Assembly: GCA_009746045.1 (NCBI GenBank)
Contig: RPFO01000084.1
Span: forward strand, 167,501-231,500
Reading direction: 5' to 3'
Length of the DNA stretch: 64,000 nucleotides
DNA from: Mesostigma viride
Lineage: Eukaryota; Streptophyta; Mesostigmatophyceae; Mesostigmatales; Mesostigmataceae
The notes under the pieces are model-generated. The model was given only the letters and a program-made list of their open reading frames with translations, searched no databases and had not been told where the DNA came from. Positions 17,918 to 27,314 of the stretch are shown piece after piece (the stretch's first letter is position 1; each line of letters opens with the position of its first letter). The position numbers and the translations under genes were made by a program.

Positions 17918-20900
17918 TTATAACGTCCAAGTGAGGGTCTTGTTAGTCGACACGGCCATTTTTCCAGCGCGCGACTTGCAAAACGCCGTAGAGAGTGCTA
18001 TGTTTGTTGACGTGTCAGTGGTGATGCGAGGAATCCGCAATGCGATTTCAAACACCCCGTCATCCTCCTCGTATCCTGAAACAACATTCCAGTTGCTGCC
18101 AATTATAACGTTTACCGGCCAGACGGACAGGCCGCTAGCCGTTAAGCGATATGGGTTTGATATGTCGAGAATCGTTGGTGGGTTGTTATCAAATGTTAAC
18201 CTGACAAGGATATTGGTCAACGCGGTCGGAAGAGTTAGTTCCGATTGTGTGGCCGGGTCGTGGAAAGACATCACGGCCACAGGGGCGCCGTGCCAAAATT
18301 GCGGAAGCGGGTAGTCGTATATGGGCTGCCTCAGACCGACCAAAGAATCTGCTTCCAATATCGTGTGCGATATACGCCTAGTTTCTCGGACATCTTCATA
18401 CAGGGCCACGTCCATCCCGTGATTGCCGCCAATTGACGACAGGCTTGAACCATAATAGTAGCTTAGGCTAGAAGCAAATAAAAGCGGGGTCGGGCCAGAT
18501 ACTGTTGGATCTAATACCTGGAACGTCACGGTCGCCAAATGGATCATACCAGTAACTGGAGGATCAACCAGTGAAATATGATCACAGGTTATGTCAACGT
18601 ACGACGAGGATTTTGATATTGTCGTTGTAGAAAAACCGCCAGTCCACGCTTCTCCAACGACTACGCTGATAAGCAACGGATCATTGCTCAACTTGGTGTT
18701 TGAAAATCCAAGTCTTACATAAAACTTCCTTACCGACTGACGAGCTGGTAGAATCCCATATATTTTGGCAGTATATTGGTTCATTTGCACGCCGTATTGA
18801 ACATCGGGACACTTAACAACCGTGCGGATGACACTCTCATTCGTGAGTGTTAGCTCCTTAAACCAAGTATCCGCCACACCCGGTACGGGTTTTGTGACGC
18901 TATATTTGCCAAAAATGCTACAATTCCTCGACGAGGTGGACCTGTGACGCAGCTCCAACACGTCTCCGACGGCTGTGTACGATCCGGATGGGTTGTTGGT
19001 TTTTAGAGAGTCGAACTCTATGTCTTGTAGGTCATCTTTGATTGGCCAGACATACGCGCCGTGGTACTCTCCGCTCAAGTGGAAGACTGGTCGGAGGGGC
19101 ATCGGAATGTACGGGTCAAGAATGTCTGTAGGAGTGGTTGTAAATATACCGGACGAGTTTGAGATTTTAGTCATGTCACTAAGTTCTTGAGGAGTTGTTT
19201 TGGATATATAACGCTCCACCTTCCCATCCGATTTTCTTCGAAATGCCACCCAGTAGCTGTTTTGTTGTCTCCATGATGAGTTTAACGTGTATCGAACCTT
19301 CGACTTCAGATTGTCAAACAGGTCGAGTGCATAGTCACTATGGTGCAGATTGATACCCAGCATACCCCAATGCGTCGTAGCCGCATTTCTCCAATTCTGA
19401 TGGGCATCTGTCGTGGCCGGGTGATATTTATTCGTCAAAGACATAGTATTTTCTGCAAACGAGACGAAAGCATCGTTGCTGCCCAAATATAGCCGAAAAC
19501 ACAATAGAAATGGGCCGTCGATGAGCTGCTCTGAAAAAACAACACATTTGCTTGGTGCCGGAGTGGCTGTTTTTACAAAAAAGAATTTTTCGGGAGACCC
19601 TTCAAAGTAGTATTTCGAAGCTTCTGCTTGCAGCGTGGTCACGGAGTGGCGCGAGAATGATTCTAGAGAATGGAGCGTCGTAGCGGGGCCGTCTATCTCC
19701 ACGGTCTCTCCTGACAGGTTTGGCGAGTCCTTTACGGTTACGATCCTGTATCTGAGTTCTACATCATCGCCTTCGGATGGATTTTGAAACGTCGTTGTCT
19801 TCAACGTCCCATCCAAGGCCCCTTGAGATACTCCGTTCGCCAACAGATGAAAACCGGTGAGAGGAGGCAACGACTTTCCCCACCCCACATCATGGTCCGC
19901 GTAGACGCCGTTGATCGCGATTTTTACAGGATTTAGATATGAAATGTAGGAACTTGGTGTCCGGATGCCGGAGTGCAGTTGGCTCATTTTTGAAACGCAT
20001 ACCATCACCCCTCCTTTGTGGGTGGTGTAGGAGGTGAGGGTCGAGTCGTTGTAGACGTCTATCTCGTAGTTCATATACTTGTTACTATCTGCCGCGACTG
20101 GCGCGGTGATTACGGCGTCTTCCCCGCGCAGTCCCCCGTTTTGCGAGAGGGAGACTCCGCCGATGGTCGGAGTGGTCGGCGTGAGCTGGGTGGAATTCAT
20201 GTACCACCTGATGGGGAGTTTGCGTTGGTATGCGAAGGGGGTCGTCATCTTTATGCCCTGTTTGAGGGTCGTTCCCTCTACGACCTCCCAATTAGCGGTG
20301 GTTGGATTGGTGCTCCAGTAGAGTGCGTTCACAGGGTCAATCGGACCCATTCGCCAGTCCGTCAGTGGCGAGTATGTACGCGTGATGGTGAAGGATCTCC
20401 CAGTTAGTGGAAGGCGGCGGTTGTCGTCGCGAATCGTGGCGAAAGACAACAACTCCACGCGGAGAGGGAGGCCGTTAAATCGAGATCCGCCGAGACCATA
20501 GAAAGAGTCGGAAAAGTATGGATATCCTACCTCTCCGTCCACAACGCTCTCCCCCGTGCGCGCCTGGGTCGTGTGGTAGTCGCGATAGGTAAACTTACAG
20601 ATTCCACTCGCGTCGCCATTCGTAACGTTGTAGGGCAGCTGGACTCGCACATCCTGGTCATTGATGACGTTGAACGCGTTTTGGTGCGACACGGTCGTCC
20701 CGTCTTCGAGATGGAGGACGAAATCCCCGTTCAAGTTAGCTATCGACGTTTTGCCTACCCCGTGTTGGTCAAAAAGGTAGTCCAATTGCGCGCGGGTCAG
20801 GACTCTGCCACCAGGGTCTAGCAACGTATCAGGGCTAAAGTCGAAGACGTGGTACTGGGTCGCTCCCACTTTCGCCGTAAGGTAAGGTTCATTTAGAGTG

Positions 20901-21229
20901 AGATCGTCGACTAAAGTAGTCCCTGATTTAAAATAGGAATACCCATTCACGACGAGACTGTAAGCAAGTTCCGATGGGTCGCTTGCGGTCTCGTCGTCGT
21001 AATTGTCTCCGAGTCGCACATTTGTCGGCTGGCTCGGGTAGAAAATTTTGAATCCGTCGACAACGAGTGACTCATCGAATGGATGTGAAATGCCAAGAAG
21101 TAACGTCACGCTAGCTTGAAGCCCATCTATGTCTGTTTCGATGTTAGAAACACGCTCCTCCATTTCAGGGTCGAGCGTTAACCCGGTGGCGAGATTGGTC
21201 GGTCTGCTCAATGTTGTTAGAACGACCAT
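17918..21229 (-). CDS. Large fibre-like structural protein, 1103 aa
   Basis: ATG at 21229, intact for 1103 codons, the largest gene of the element. Residues about 20-50 form a coiled coil (EEMEERVSNIETDIDGLQAS-type heptads), as in trimeric fibres. The remainder is beta-rich with many Tyr, Asn, Thr and few Cys, and no clear enzymatic motif. Examples include FYGLGGSRFNGLPLRVELLS and YWVAFRRKSDGKVERYI. It is the first gene of the leftward block, beginning 24 bp from the first rightward gene. Large proteins of this kind in PLVs are often virion or attachment proteins; I infer a fibre or surface role. I cannot assign a family. Confidence 0.6.
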   Translation of the reverse strand: MVVLTTLSRPTNLATGLTLDPEMEERVSNIETDIDGLQASVTLLLGISHPFDESLVVDGFKIFYPSQPTNVRLGDNYDDETASDPSELAYSLVVNGYSYFKSGTTLVDDLTLNEPYLTAKVGATQYHVFDFSPDTLLDPGGRVLTRAQLDYLFDQHGVGKTSIANLNGDFVLHLEDGTTVSHQNAFNVINDQDVRVQLPYNVTNGDASGICKFTYRDYHTTQARTGESVVDGEVGYPYFSDSFYGLGGSRFNGLPLRVELLSFATIRDDNRRLPLTGRSFTITRTYSPLTDWRMGPIDPVNALYWSTNPTTANWEVVEGTTLKQGIKMTTPFAYQRKLPIRWYMNSTQLTPTTPTIGGVSLSQNGGLRGEDAVITAPVAADSNKYMNYEIDVYNDSTLTSYTTHKGGVMVCVSKMSQLHSGIRTPSSYISYLNPVKIAINGVYADHDVGWGKSLPPLTGFHLLANGVSQGALDGTLKTTTFQNPSEGDDVELRYRIVTVKDSPNLSGETVEIDGPATTLHSLESFSRHSVTTLQAEASKYYFEGSPEKFFFVKTATPAPSKCVVFSEQLIDGPFLLCFRLYLGSNDAFVSFAENTMSLTNKYHPATTDAHQNWRNAATTHWGMLGINLHHSDYALDLFDNLKSKVRYTLNSSWRQQNSYWVAFRRKSDGKVERYISKTTPQELSDMTKISNSSGIFTTTPTDILDPYIPMPLRPVFHLSGEYHGAYVWPIKDDLQDIEFDSLKTNNPSGSYTAVGDVLELRHRSTSSRNCSIFGKYSVTKPVPGVADTWFKELTLTNESVIRTVVKCPDVQYGVQMNQYTAKIYGILPARQSVRKFYVRLGFSNTKLSNDPLLISVVVGEAWTGGFSTTTISKSSSYVDITCDHISLVDPPVTGMIHLATVTFQVLDPTVSGPTPLLFASSLSYYYGSSLSSIGGNHGMDVALYEDVRETRRISHTILEADSLVGLRQPIYDYPLPQFWHGAPVAVMSFHDPATQSELTLPTALTNILVRLTFDNNPPTILDISNPYRLTASGLSVWPVNVIIGSNWNVVSGYEEDDGVFEIALRIPRITTDTSTNIALSTAFCKSRAGKMAVSTNKTLTWTL

Positions 21230-21253
21230 TTATTATCTACCTAGAATATAAAC
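21230..21253. promoter_or_regulatory. 24-bp divergent promoter gap between virion and replication arms
   Basis: Only 24 bp (TATTATCTACCTAGAATATA then AAC) separate the two divergent ATGs. The AT-rich core with ATATAAA lies within 10 bases of the right start. Short AT-rich leaders with TCTATACAA or TGTATACA also precede the adhesin (14404-14412) and capsid (15930-15945) starts. The control elements must be very compact or lie inside the coding regions. Confidence 0.45.
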
Positions 21254-21781
21254 ATGGCCTCTGAGGCTTCAGAGACCCCAACGAGCTACCAAGACGAAAC
21301 CTTCGCCGAGACGCGGGAAGAGCAGGTTGACCTGGTCAAGACAATTCGAAAGGGACAACCGCTGAATGATGAACAGAAAAAAGCCCTTCGCGACAAAATG
21401 AGGGTTTACCAGCAACGCGCAAAAGCCGAGAGGGAGAAGAGACGAAACGAAGAAAAGGAGGCAGAGATAACGAAACGAAAGGTCCTTGCAAAGGAATTGG
21501 AGATTCAGCGGCAAAGGCTAGTCGAACTCGAGCTGCAAGAAGCCCGCAACAAATCGCGGATTGAACGCCTTCTCGCTGAAGATTCCGTCGCCTCAACCCC
21601 CGCCGACACGCCAAAACCAAGACGGGGTCGAAAGCCCAAGGAGACAGAGCCGGACTCTCCGCCACCCCCGATCAAGACCCGACAGCTCCCACCTCCACCA
21701 CCGCCACCTGTCGCGATGACGCCATACGAGATGCGCATGGCCGCCATCCGCGCGTCTCTCCTTGCTAGTCTGGACGATTAA
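21254..21781 (+). CDS. Coiled-coil protein with basic and Pro-rich tail, 175 aa
   Basis: ATG at 21254. Residues about 35-115 are an extended charged coiled coil rich in Glu, Lys and Arg (KAEREKRRNEEKEAEITKRK). Next comes an AT-hook-like patch (KPRRGRKPKE, about 123-132), a polyproline stretch (about 150-160) and a short amphipathic end (YEMRMAAIRASLLASL). It is the first rightward gene, ending 12 bp before the packaging ATPase, so it may be a DNA-binding partner of packaging or replication. No family is recognised. Confidence 0.6.
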   Translation: MASEASETPTSYQDETFAETREEQVDLVKTIRKGQPLNDEQKKALRDKMRVYQQRAKAEREKRRNEEKEAEITKRKVLAKELEIQRQRLVELELQEARNKSRIERLLAEDSVASTPADTPKPRRGRKPKETEPDSPPPPIKTRQLPPPPPPPVAMTPYEMRMAAIRASLLASLDD

Positions 21782-21793
21782 AATGTCTTCAGA

Positions 21794-22677
21794 ATGATAA
21801 TGGCTATCATCGAAGAGCGACGAATTCATTCACTTGAGAACAAAGACATCAAGCAACGATACGCCCCACAGCGTCCTGCTCCACCGAATATGCCGAGTCT
21901 TCATTTCATCGCAAACTTCTGCGGAGCTCGACGGTCTGGGAAAACTACATCGGCAGTCAACATGGCGAAGGCTTACTTTGCTAACAACTCATTCGACAAG
22001 CTGTACCTCATTTCAGGGAGTGCCCACACGGAGCCAAAATACAAGGAGCTCCCGGAACCAGCTATGACGATGGAAGTCTACTCTAACCTGGCATTCGATG
22101 GGATGATAGATCATATAAAGTCTGACCTCCACGAATACGAGAGGTACAAGGACGATCTCAAGGTCTGGGAAACGTTTAAACGCGAATACGTGGACGGGAA
22201 AAAAACGCAGAACTCATGGACCTCTCCATGTACCTACGCCTTGATGCAATGAACTGGGATAAACCTGCGACAAGGTTCGAGCACGGTCCTCCTTCGTCGC
22301 TCATTCTGATAGACGACATGCAAGGCAGTGCCCTCTATCAGAGCTCTAGCAAAAACGCTGTTGCGGCTTTCGCGTTCAAACACAGACACTTCCTCACGAG
22401 CATGATTTTCCTGACACAGGCGTACACGAGCGGTGGCGTACCACGAGCAGTGCGAGCGAATATATCGTTTCTTGCGCTGTTCAGAACGAAGGACCATCGA
22501 GCCGCGCGACAGATCGCGGAAGAGAGCGCGGGGGCTGTGGCGCCGGACGAGTTTCTCGCGCTATGGGACCACGCCGTCAAGGACGATCCTCACGACTTCT
22601 TCGCTGTCGACTTCGACCAGCGCGACCCGAAAAAAATGTTTCGTCGAAACTTCAATACATTTCTCTCGATAAAATAA
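21794..22677 (+). pseudogene. A32-like genome packaging ATPase (FtsK/HerA type), frameshifted
   Basis: The first frame (ATG 21794) holds the Walker A motif GARRSGKTT at residues 44-52. It is preceded by LHFIANF, as in viral packaging ATPases. The second frame (open from the 22199-22205 A-run to 22677) holds Walker B (SLILIDDM) and the downstream sensor-like SMIFLTQAYTSGGVPRAVRA with the FLALFRTKD stretch, all in the order of the A32 family. The break coincides with seven A residues at 22199-22205, and the shift fits one missing A. Combined length is ~290 residues, normal for PLVs. The protein would pump viral DNA into capsids. Read literally, the product ends before Walker B. A programmed -1 shift on the A-run is a less likely alternative. 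Confidence 0.88.
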
Positions 22678-22699
22678 TTTTCTCTGAACATGATATACT

Positions 22700-23194
22700 A
22701 TGGATATTCCGTCCATCAAACGATACGCAGGCGCCGAGAAGGAGTACGTGTTGGACACCCAAGCACTCCTCCGATATTGTTCGGGTTCTCGACTGGGGCA
22801 GAAAACTCTAGAACGTGTCGTCAGGATCCTTCAAGAAGCAGGCCACAACGACACGATTCCGTCCACCTGTCACGACATGAGCCCCGAAATCCGATTGGCC
22901 ATCCTCGCCTTGGTGGGCGATCGCAGGCGTCCACGTGGGCGCTCACCCTCCAAAACGGAAAAACGACACGAACCGAAACGGCCTCGAGGGCGCCCAAGGA
23001 TCCACCCCGTAGGGTATAAAAAGCCTCGAGCCAAAAAATTGTCTCATGTTCAGTCATCAGATGACGGTGACCGTAGAGGAGCGTCGCGAGCAATGGCGAC
23101 GGGCCCAGGCGAAGAGGCGAGCAATCGCCCGCGACCAGACGAACTGCATCTCGGCGAAAAGCAAGGTCAAGAAGGGCGTCTGGAATCCCAGTGA
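22700..23194 (+). CDS. AT-hook protein, 164 aa
   Basis: ATG at 22700, 22 bp after the ATPase stop. The N-terminal ~75 residues are a compact helical domain (SIKRYAGAEKEYVLDTQALL ... IRLAILALVGD). Next is a basic linker with an AT hook (KRPRGRPRIHP, about residues 93-103) that would bind the minor groove of AT-rich DNA. The last ~50 residues overlap the integrase start at 23046 in another frame and are low-complexity, so the functional protein may end near residue 115. Its position before the recombinase hints at an architectural or directionality role in integration; that is inference. Confidence 0.55.
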   Translation: MDIPSIKRYAGAEKEYVLDTQALLRYCSGSRLGQKTLERVVRILQEAGHNDTIPSTCHDMSPEIRLAILALVGDRRRPRGRSPSKTEKRHEPKRPRGRPRIHPVGYKKPRAKKLSHVQSSDDGDRRGASRAMATGPGEEASNRPRPDELHLGEKQGQEGRLESQ

Positions 23195-24329
23195 CCGATG
23201 GATCGCAAATAACCCCGAGTGCGCTGAAAAAATCGGCTTGCAGGCGACCTCTCCACCCTCGCCGGAGCCACCGCACCACGAGGAACCGCCTGCGCGACCT
23301 ACTGATGGACGATACTGGACCTTCGACGAGGCCGTCGCCGCAGCGGATGCCCGGCCAGAGCATCACGAGCCTGGCAGGCCCTCGAGAGAGCGCGGGGCGA
23401 CGCGCAAAACCGCGAAGGGGTACATCGGCAGGCTCCGAGTTCTCCTCGACAGGCTGGGGTGCTCGCAGGACGAATCAGTCGACTGCCTCGCCGACACCGC
23501 CCGTGTCCTGCGCGTCGTCCACGAAACCTCGGAACCCAAACGCAAGCTCGCACACTCGAAAGAGGATGCGTGGAGGGAGAACGAGAAGAACTTGCTCGGA
23601 GTGATAAACGGGGTGAATCGAATGATGCCACCTGAAAAGAGGCTCCCACGCGACGTGACGGACGCGTACGCTGCTCGAGTCAATGAGCTGAAGGTCGGCG
23701 ACCTCGACAGGAAATTCGACAGGGCCGAGAGCAAGCCACTGAGGTATACGTACGAGCAGCTCCAGCGGATCGCCGCCGCCGAGTACAAAAAGGACCCTAC
23801 GTCTGACGCCGCTTTGATGGGTCTTATTTACCTGTCCGGCGAGAAACTGCCACCAACCAGGTACGACCACGACAAAATGCGCGTTGTCAGTTCTATCAGC
23901 GAGCTCGAGCCACACGAGAACGGATACATTCCGAGCGAGCGCCGCATGATAATTCAACGTTTTAAGACGGCAGAGACGTACGGCACGTACGACTACCAAA
24001 TTCCAGACGGGTACAAGAAGCTGATTAACGCGTTGCAGGCTCGAGCTCATCAGAAGTACGTGTTCGAGGACCCAAAAAATCCAGGCGAATACATGAAGCA
24101 CGAGTATTATTCTGCGAAGTACAACCGCATCTACCACGGCATTGATGCAACGAGGCAGGCGTACATCACCCGTTTCCTGAAGGGCGCTTCGTGGAAAAAG
24201 CGAAAATGGGCTGGTGACTTGATGGGGCACGACGTACTTACAGGAGCCGTTTACGAGCGGCAGGCGGGGGGCCCCTCTCCTCAGGGCGGCGAGACTGGCG
24301 GACGTCGGCTGAGGCCGAGGAAAAAGTAG
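23046..24329 (+). CDS. Tyrosine recombinase (integrase), 427 aa
   Basis: ATG at 23046 (an in-frame ATG at 23061 is also possible). The C-terminal catalytic domain shows the expected order. Arg is in LPPTRYDHDKM (~272), the second Arg in GIDATRQAYITR (~370), His in LMGHD (~395) and the nucleophilic Tyr in GAVYER (~403). The LPPxR variant of box I is typical of eukaryotic-virus and PLV recombinases rather than phage integrases. The N-terminal ~200 residues include a basic start, a Pro-rich linker and an SAM-like helical core-binding region (KTAKGYIGRLRVLLDRLGCS). It would integrate the circularised or linear genome by strand exchange. The frame is intact, in contrast to the capsid and ATPase genes. 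Confidence 0.9.
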   Translation: MFSHQMTVTVEERREQWRRAQAKRRAIARDQTNCISAKSKVKKGVWNPSDRWIANNPECAEKIGLQATSPPSPEPPHHEEPPARPTDGRYWTFDEAVAAADARPEHHEPGRPSRERGATRKTAKGYIGRLRVLLDRLGCSQDESVDCLADTARVLRVVHETSEPKRKLAHSKEDAWRENEKNLLGVINGVNRMMPPEKRLPRDVTDAYAARVNELKVGDLDRKFDRAESKPLRYTYEQLQRIAAAEYKKDPTSDAALMGLIYLSGEKLPPTRYDHDKMRVVSSISELEPHENGYIPSERRMIIQRFKTAETYGTYDYQIPDGYKKLINALQARAHQKYVFEDPKNPGEYMKHEYYSAKYNRIYHGIDATRQAYITRFLKGASWKKRKWAGDLMGHDVLTGAVYERQAGGPSPQGGETGGRRLRPRKK

Positions 24330-24527
24330 ACAGTTTTCCCGTGGGAAATTTTCATGAATGTCGAAAATGATATCCTAAACCGCATGCATTATACAGGAAA
24401 TAAAAAAGTTCCATGGGACCATTTTTCTTGAGGGTCGAGGTTCGAGGGTTTATGTGGTTTTTAAACGAACTGAAATTTTTTAATCGAAACTTTTTTTTTC
24501 TAAGCATACGGTATACAACCTTCCAGA
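24330..24527. other. AT-rich gap upstream of the primase-helicase
   Basis: About 200 bp with T-runs (24475-24500) and a short hairpin TTTTCCCGTGGGAAA. It probably holds the 3' end of the integrase transcript and the promoter of the next gene. Confidence 0.4.
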
Positions 24528-27314
24528 ATGGTCTCGAACTTCAACCTGCATGACGACACGGTCGACCGACACGACGTAACCGACAAGCCGACACGATTCG
24601 ATTCCTCGTGGGAGATCTCCCACGGGAATAAAGGCGGACTCTCCCACGACAATCCACACTCTTGCGCTCACACAACCTCTAAGATGTCGACCGCCGCGGA
24701 ATTTGTTCCTCTGTGGTTCGCGTCGAAAGATACGCCTTTCTTTGCTCGGACGCCAGGGGTGATGTACTCGTACGAAGAGGAAAAACCCCAAGACGCTTCG
24801 GAGGCGTATGGTCGCTCTCGTGGGATGAAGTACATCATGGCGCTGAACACGTACAAAAAAACGAACATGTATGCCGCTTTCGGGTGCAGGGAGGACTTGA
24901 TCAAGACCCATGCGGAGTTATCAACAAGCGATCCGCATTTGCTAGAAATTCTATCCCCCGACGTGAGCGTCGTCCCATATTTCGATTTTGACTGGGAAAC
25001 GGAAGAACCCATCGACTACCAGCTGGAGAAGTACGCAAAAGCGGCCATATCCATGTTCTTCAACGACGTGTACGAGATAAATGTCGAGGAAGAGCGAGAT
25101 ATGCGGGTCCTTATTGGCCATCGCGTCAGGAGCGGCATTTTCAAGAACTCTGTTCATGTCACGGTGCCGACGATCTACATCCCGACAATGGAGGATCGTG
25201 TCAAGATGGGAGAGCTTTTTCAGTCGTTTCTTCTTCAGTGCGCGATGGATTTATCTTCAGGATATCAGTCTGAGGTGTGCCAGAGACTCGTCAAGTCCCA
25301 GCACTCGAAAGAGGATTGGGAGGACATGCACGCGAACGGGAACCCGATTGTGGAGAAAACAACTGGCGTTTGGGCGCCTAAACACGACATCAAGTTTTGC
25401 TACGATAGAATGATCTATTCGAGGTACCGGGCCTTTCGCATGATAGGGATGAAGAAGCGCGGAGACAGCGGCGAGGACGCGTACCTCCGCCCAGTCCCAG
25501 GGGGTAGTTCCGACGTCGGCGAATATTTGGTGACTGTCTTCAACGAAGAGGGACTGACCCGGCTCCCCCATGTCGATGATGCGGAACTATCCGAAACGAG
25601 CCATACAGTGTTTCGAGGGTATGGGAAGACTATCCCACCACCTCGGGGCCTGGACATCTCGCCATCCATCGAAGCAATGAAAAAGTTTTCGCCTGGATGC
25701 AAGTATATGCGCACAACCTGTAAAGAATCCGATCGAGGTGTCGCAACGTTCGTCAAGTACTCCGTCGACTCTGTGGATCCGTTATGCAGGATCTGCCTCA
25801 AGATACACGACAACAACGGGCCTTATAACCTGCTACTCCCTAATGGCGCTGTACAGTACAGATGCCACCAGGACTCACAGCACCGATTCATCGAGATCTC
25901 CCCGCCCGTGATGAAGCTCGCGGACTCGGACAAAGTGCCGTTCACTCACACGTACTCGTCCGAGAAAATCAGGCCTTTCAGCTGGGATGCGCTATTTAGA
26001 GGCCCGCACAAGAGCACCATCCTCGTCCAGTCCAACTGCGGGACAGGTAAATCTGAGAGGATTCGTGAACTCGTCAACGAGGCGGTGAGGAGGGATCCAG
26101 GTATCCGCGTGTGCTGCATGGTGGCTAACATCAGCCTGTCCAAGGAGGAGGATCGCAACTACAAGTCTCTTGGCGAGCGCGGGAGGACGATTGCATGGGA
26201 GGACAACGCGTTCCATATCTTGTCCAATGACCCGAATTTCCGTCACTACCTCAGCGGTCCGAAGGGAATGATGTCTGATGACAGGGTGCTGGTCGTTCTT
26301 AACAGCATCTTGCGCGTCACAGACCAACCGTTCGATCTCCTCATCCTAGACGAAATATATAACACCCTCACCGCGATTTCGCAGGGCCACATGAAATACA
26401 AGCGCGAGGTGTTGAGGAAGTTCATCAGGCTCATTGAGATGTCCAAGGTCGTGATTGCGCTAGACGCTACCGTTACTCGAAAGGTATACGAGTTCATAGC
26501 GGCCTATCGCGCGGCGGATACTATGGAGGTGGATTGCAACACCTTCCGGCGCCCTACCAACAGGACTCTGCGATGGGTGGATGTGACATCAGAAAAGAAC
26601 TGGCGAAAGGTCTGCGTGGACAGGTTTGTTACTGAGTGTGAGAGGAGGATAGAGGCCGGAGAGAGGATTTTCTGCCCAATGTCTGGCAAAAAAGAGGCCG
26701 CCATGGCGTATGAGGCACTCAAACCCTTCATCGACAAGCGCAAGAACGGGCGTCTCTACACTAGTCTGACGAGCAAGGAGGATCTGGAGTTTGGCGCGAA
26801 TGCTGCGTGGGCTGACTTGGACTTTTTGATCTTCAGCCCCACGATCACGGTTGGAGTCAGCTACACGGAGCACACGTTCGACAGCATGGTGGGACTCTTC
26901 ATCAACGGGGACCACTACGCGAGCTACACGACAACCCTCCAGCAAATTTTCAGGGTGCGCCACTTAGTCAAGGGAGAGATGGTCATCTTCTATCGAGACA
27001 CGACTTCGCTTCTTGACAGGCCTCCAACGGACTACGGTACGATCGTCGAGAACATGATCGCGGGGGACACTGCGCTCATCCAGCTGCTGTTCGACAACGC
27101 CGACGTAGTCTGCGACTGGAGCGCGGACAAGTCGCGTATCTATGACAGAAACTGTCCCAAATTCCGCCTCTTCTGCCGGAACCAGCAAGATCTCGCGGTG
27201 TCGAGGTCCCATTACAAGGGAAATCTCATCAAGATACTGACGGAGGACTACGGCGTGGAGGTGTCGGCAGTGGAGGAGTTGGGGGACATCGACGCCCCCC
27301 GCTTCCGGTACTAG
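24528..27314 (+). CDS. AEP primase fused to UL9-type origin-binding SF2 helicase, 928 aa
   Basis: ATG at 24528 (an internal Met at ~53 is an alternative). The N-terminal primase-polymerase domain shows the metal-binding FDFDWE (residues 152-157) and the HVTVP histidine (H210). A zinc-binding segment follows (C420, C423, C446, H452; CRICLKIHD...RCHQDSQH). The C-terminal half is an SF2 helicase with Walker A SNCGTGKS (502-509), DEIY Walker B (608-611) and the late motifs LQQIFRVRH and TVGVSY. This order is that of the herpes origin-binding-protein-like helicases found fused to AEP primases in large DNA viruses. It would prime and unwind the genome without a viral polymerase B. The frame ends shortly after a run of six C at 27295-27300, and a homologous tail continues in another frame. 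Confidence 0.85.
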   Translation: MVSNFNLHDDTVDRHDVTDKPTRFDSSWEISHGNKGGLSHDNPHSCAHTTSKMSTAAEFVPLWFASKDTPFFARTPGVMYSYEEEKPQDASEAYGRSRGMKYIMALNTYKKTNMYAAFGCREDLIKTHAELSTSDPHLLEILSPDVSVVPYFDFDWETEEPIDYQLEKYAKAAISMFFNDVYEINVEEERDMRVLIGHRVRSGIFKNSVHVTVPTIYIPTMEDRVKMGELFQSFLLQCAMDLSSGYQSEVCQRLVKSQHSKEDWEDMHANGNPIVEKTTGVWAPKHDIKFCYDRMIYSRYRAFRMIGMKKRGDSGEDAYLRPVPGGSSDVGEYLVTVFNEEGLTRLPHVDDAELSETSHTVFRGYGKTIPPPRGLDISPSIEAMKKFSPGCKYMRTTCKESDRGVATFVKYSVDSVDPLCRICLKIHDNNGPYNLLLPNGAVQYRCHQDSQHRFIEISPPVMKLADSDKVPFTHTYSSEKIRPFSWDALFRGPHKSTILVQSNCGTGKSERIRELVNEAVRRDPGIRVCCMVANISLSKEEDRNYKSLGERGRTIAWEDNAFHILSNDPNFRHYLSGPKGMMSDDRVLVVLNSILRVTDQPFDLLILDEIYNTLTAISQGHMKYKREVLRKFIRLIEMSKVVIALDATVTRKVYEFIAAYRAADTMEVDCNTFRRPTNRTLRWVDVTSEKNWRKVCVDRFVTECERRIEAGERIFCPMSGKKEAAMAYEALKPFIDKRKNGRLYTSLTSKEDLEFGANAAWADLDFLIFSPTITVGVSYTEHTFDSMVGLFINGDHYASYTTTLQQIFRVRHLVKGEMVIFYRDTTSLLDRPPTDYGTIVENMIAGDTALIQLLFDNADVVCDWSADKSRIYDRNCPKFRLFCRNQQDLAVSRSHYKGNLIKILTEDYGVEVSAVEELGDIDAPRFRY

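Noticed and set aside
21336-21829. Leftward frames opposite the coiled-coil gene
   Set aside because: Antisense shadows of a compositionally biased gene.
23475-24230. 251-aa leftward frame opposite the recombinase
   Set aside because: No domain, and it is antisense to a gene with clear catalytic residues.
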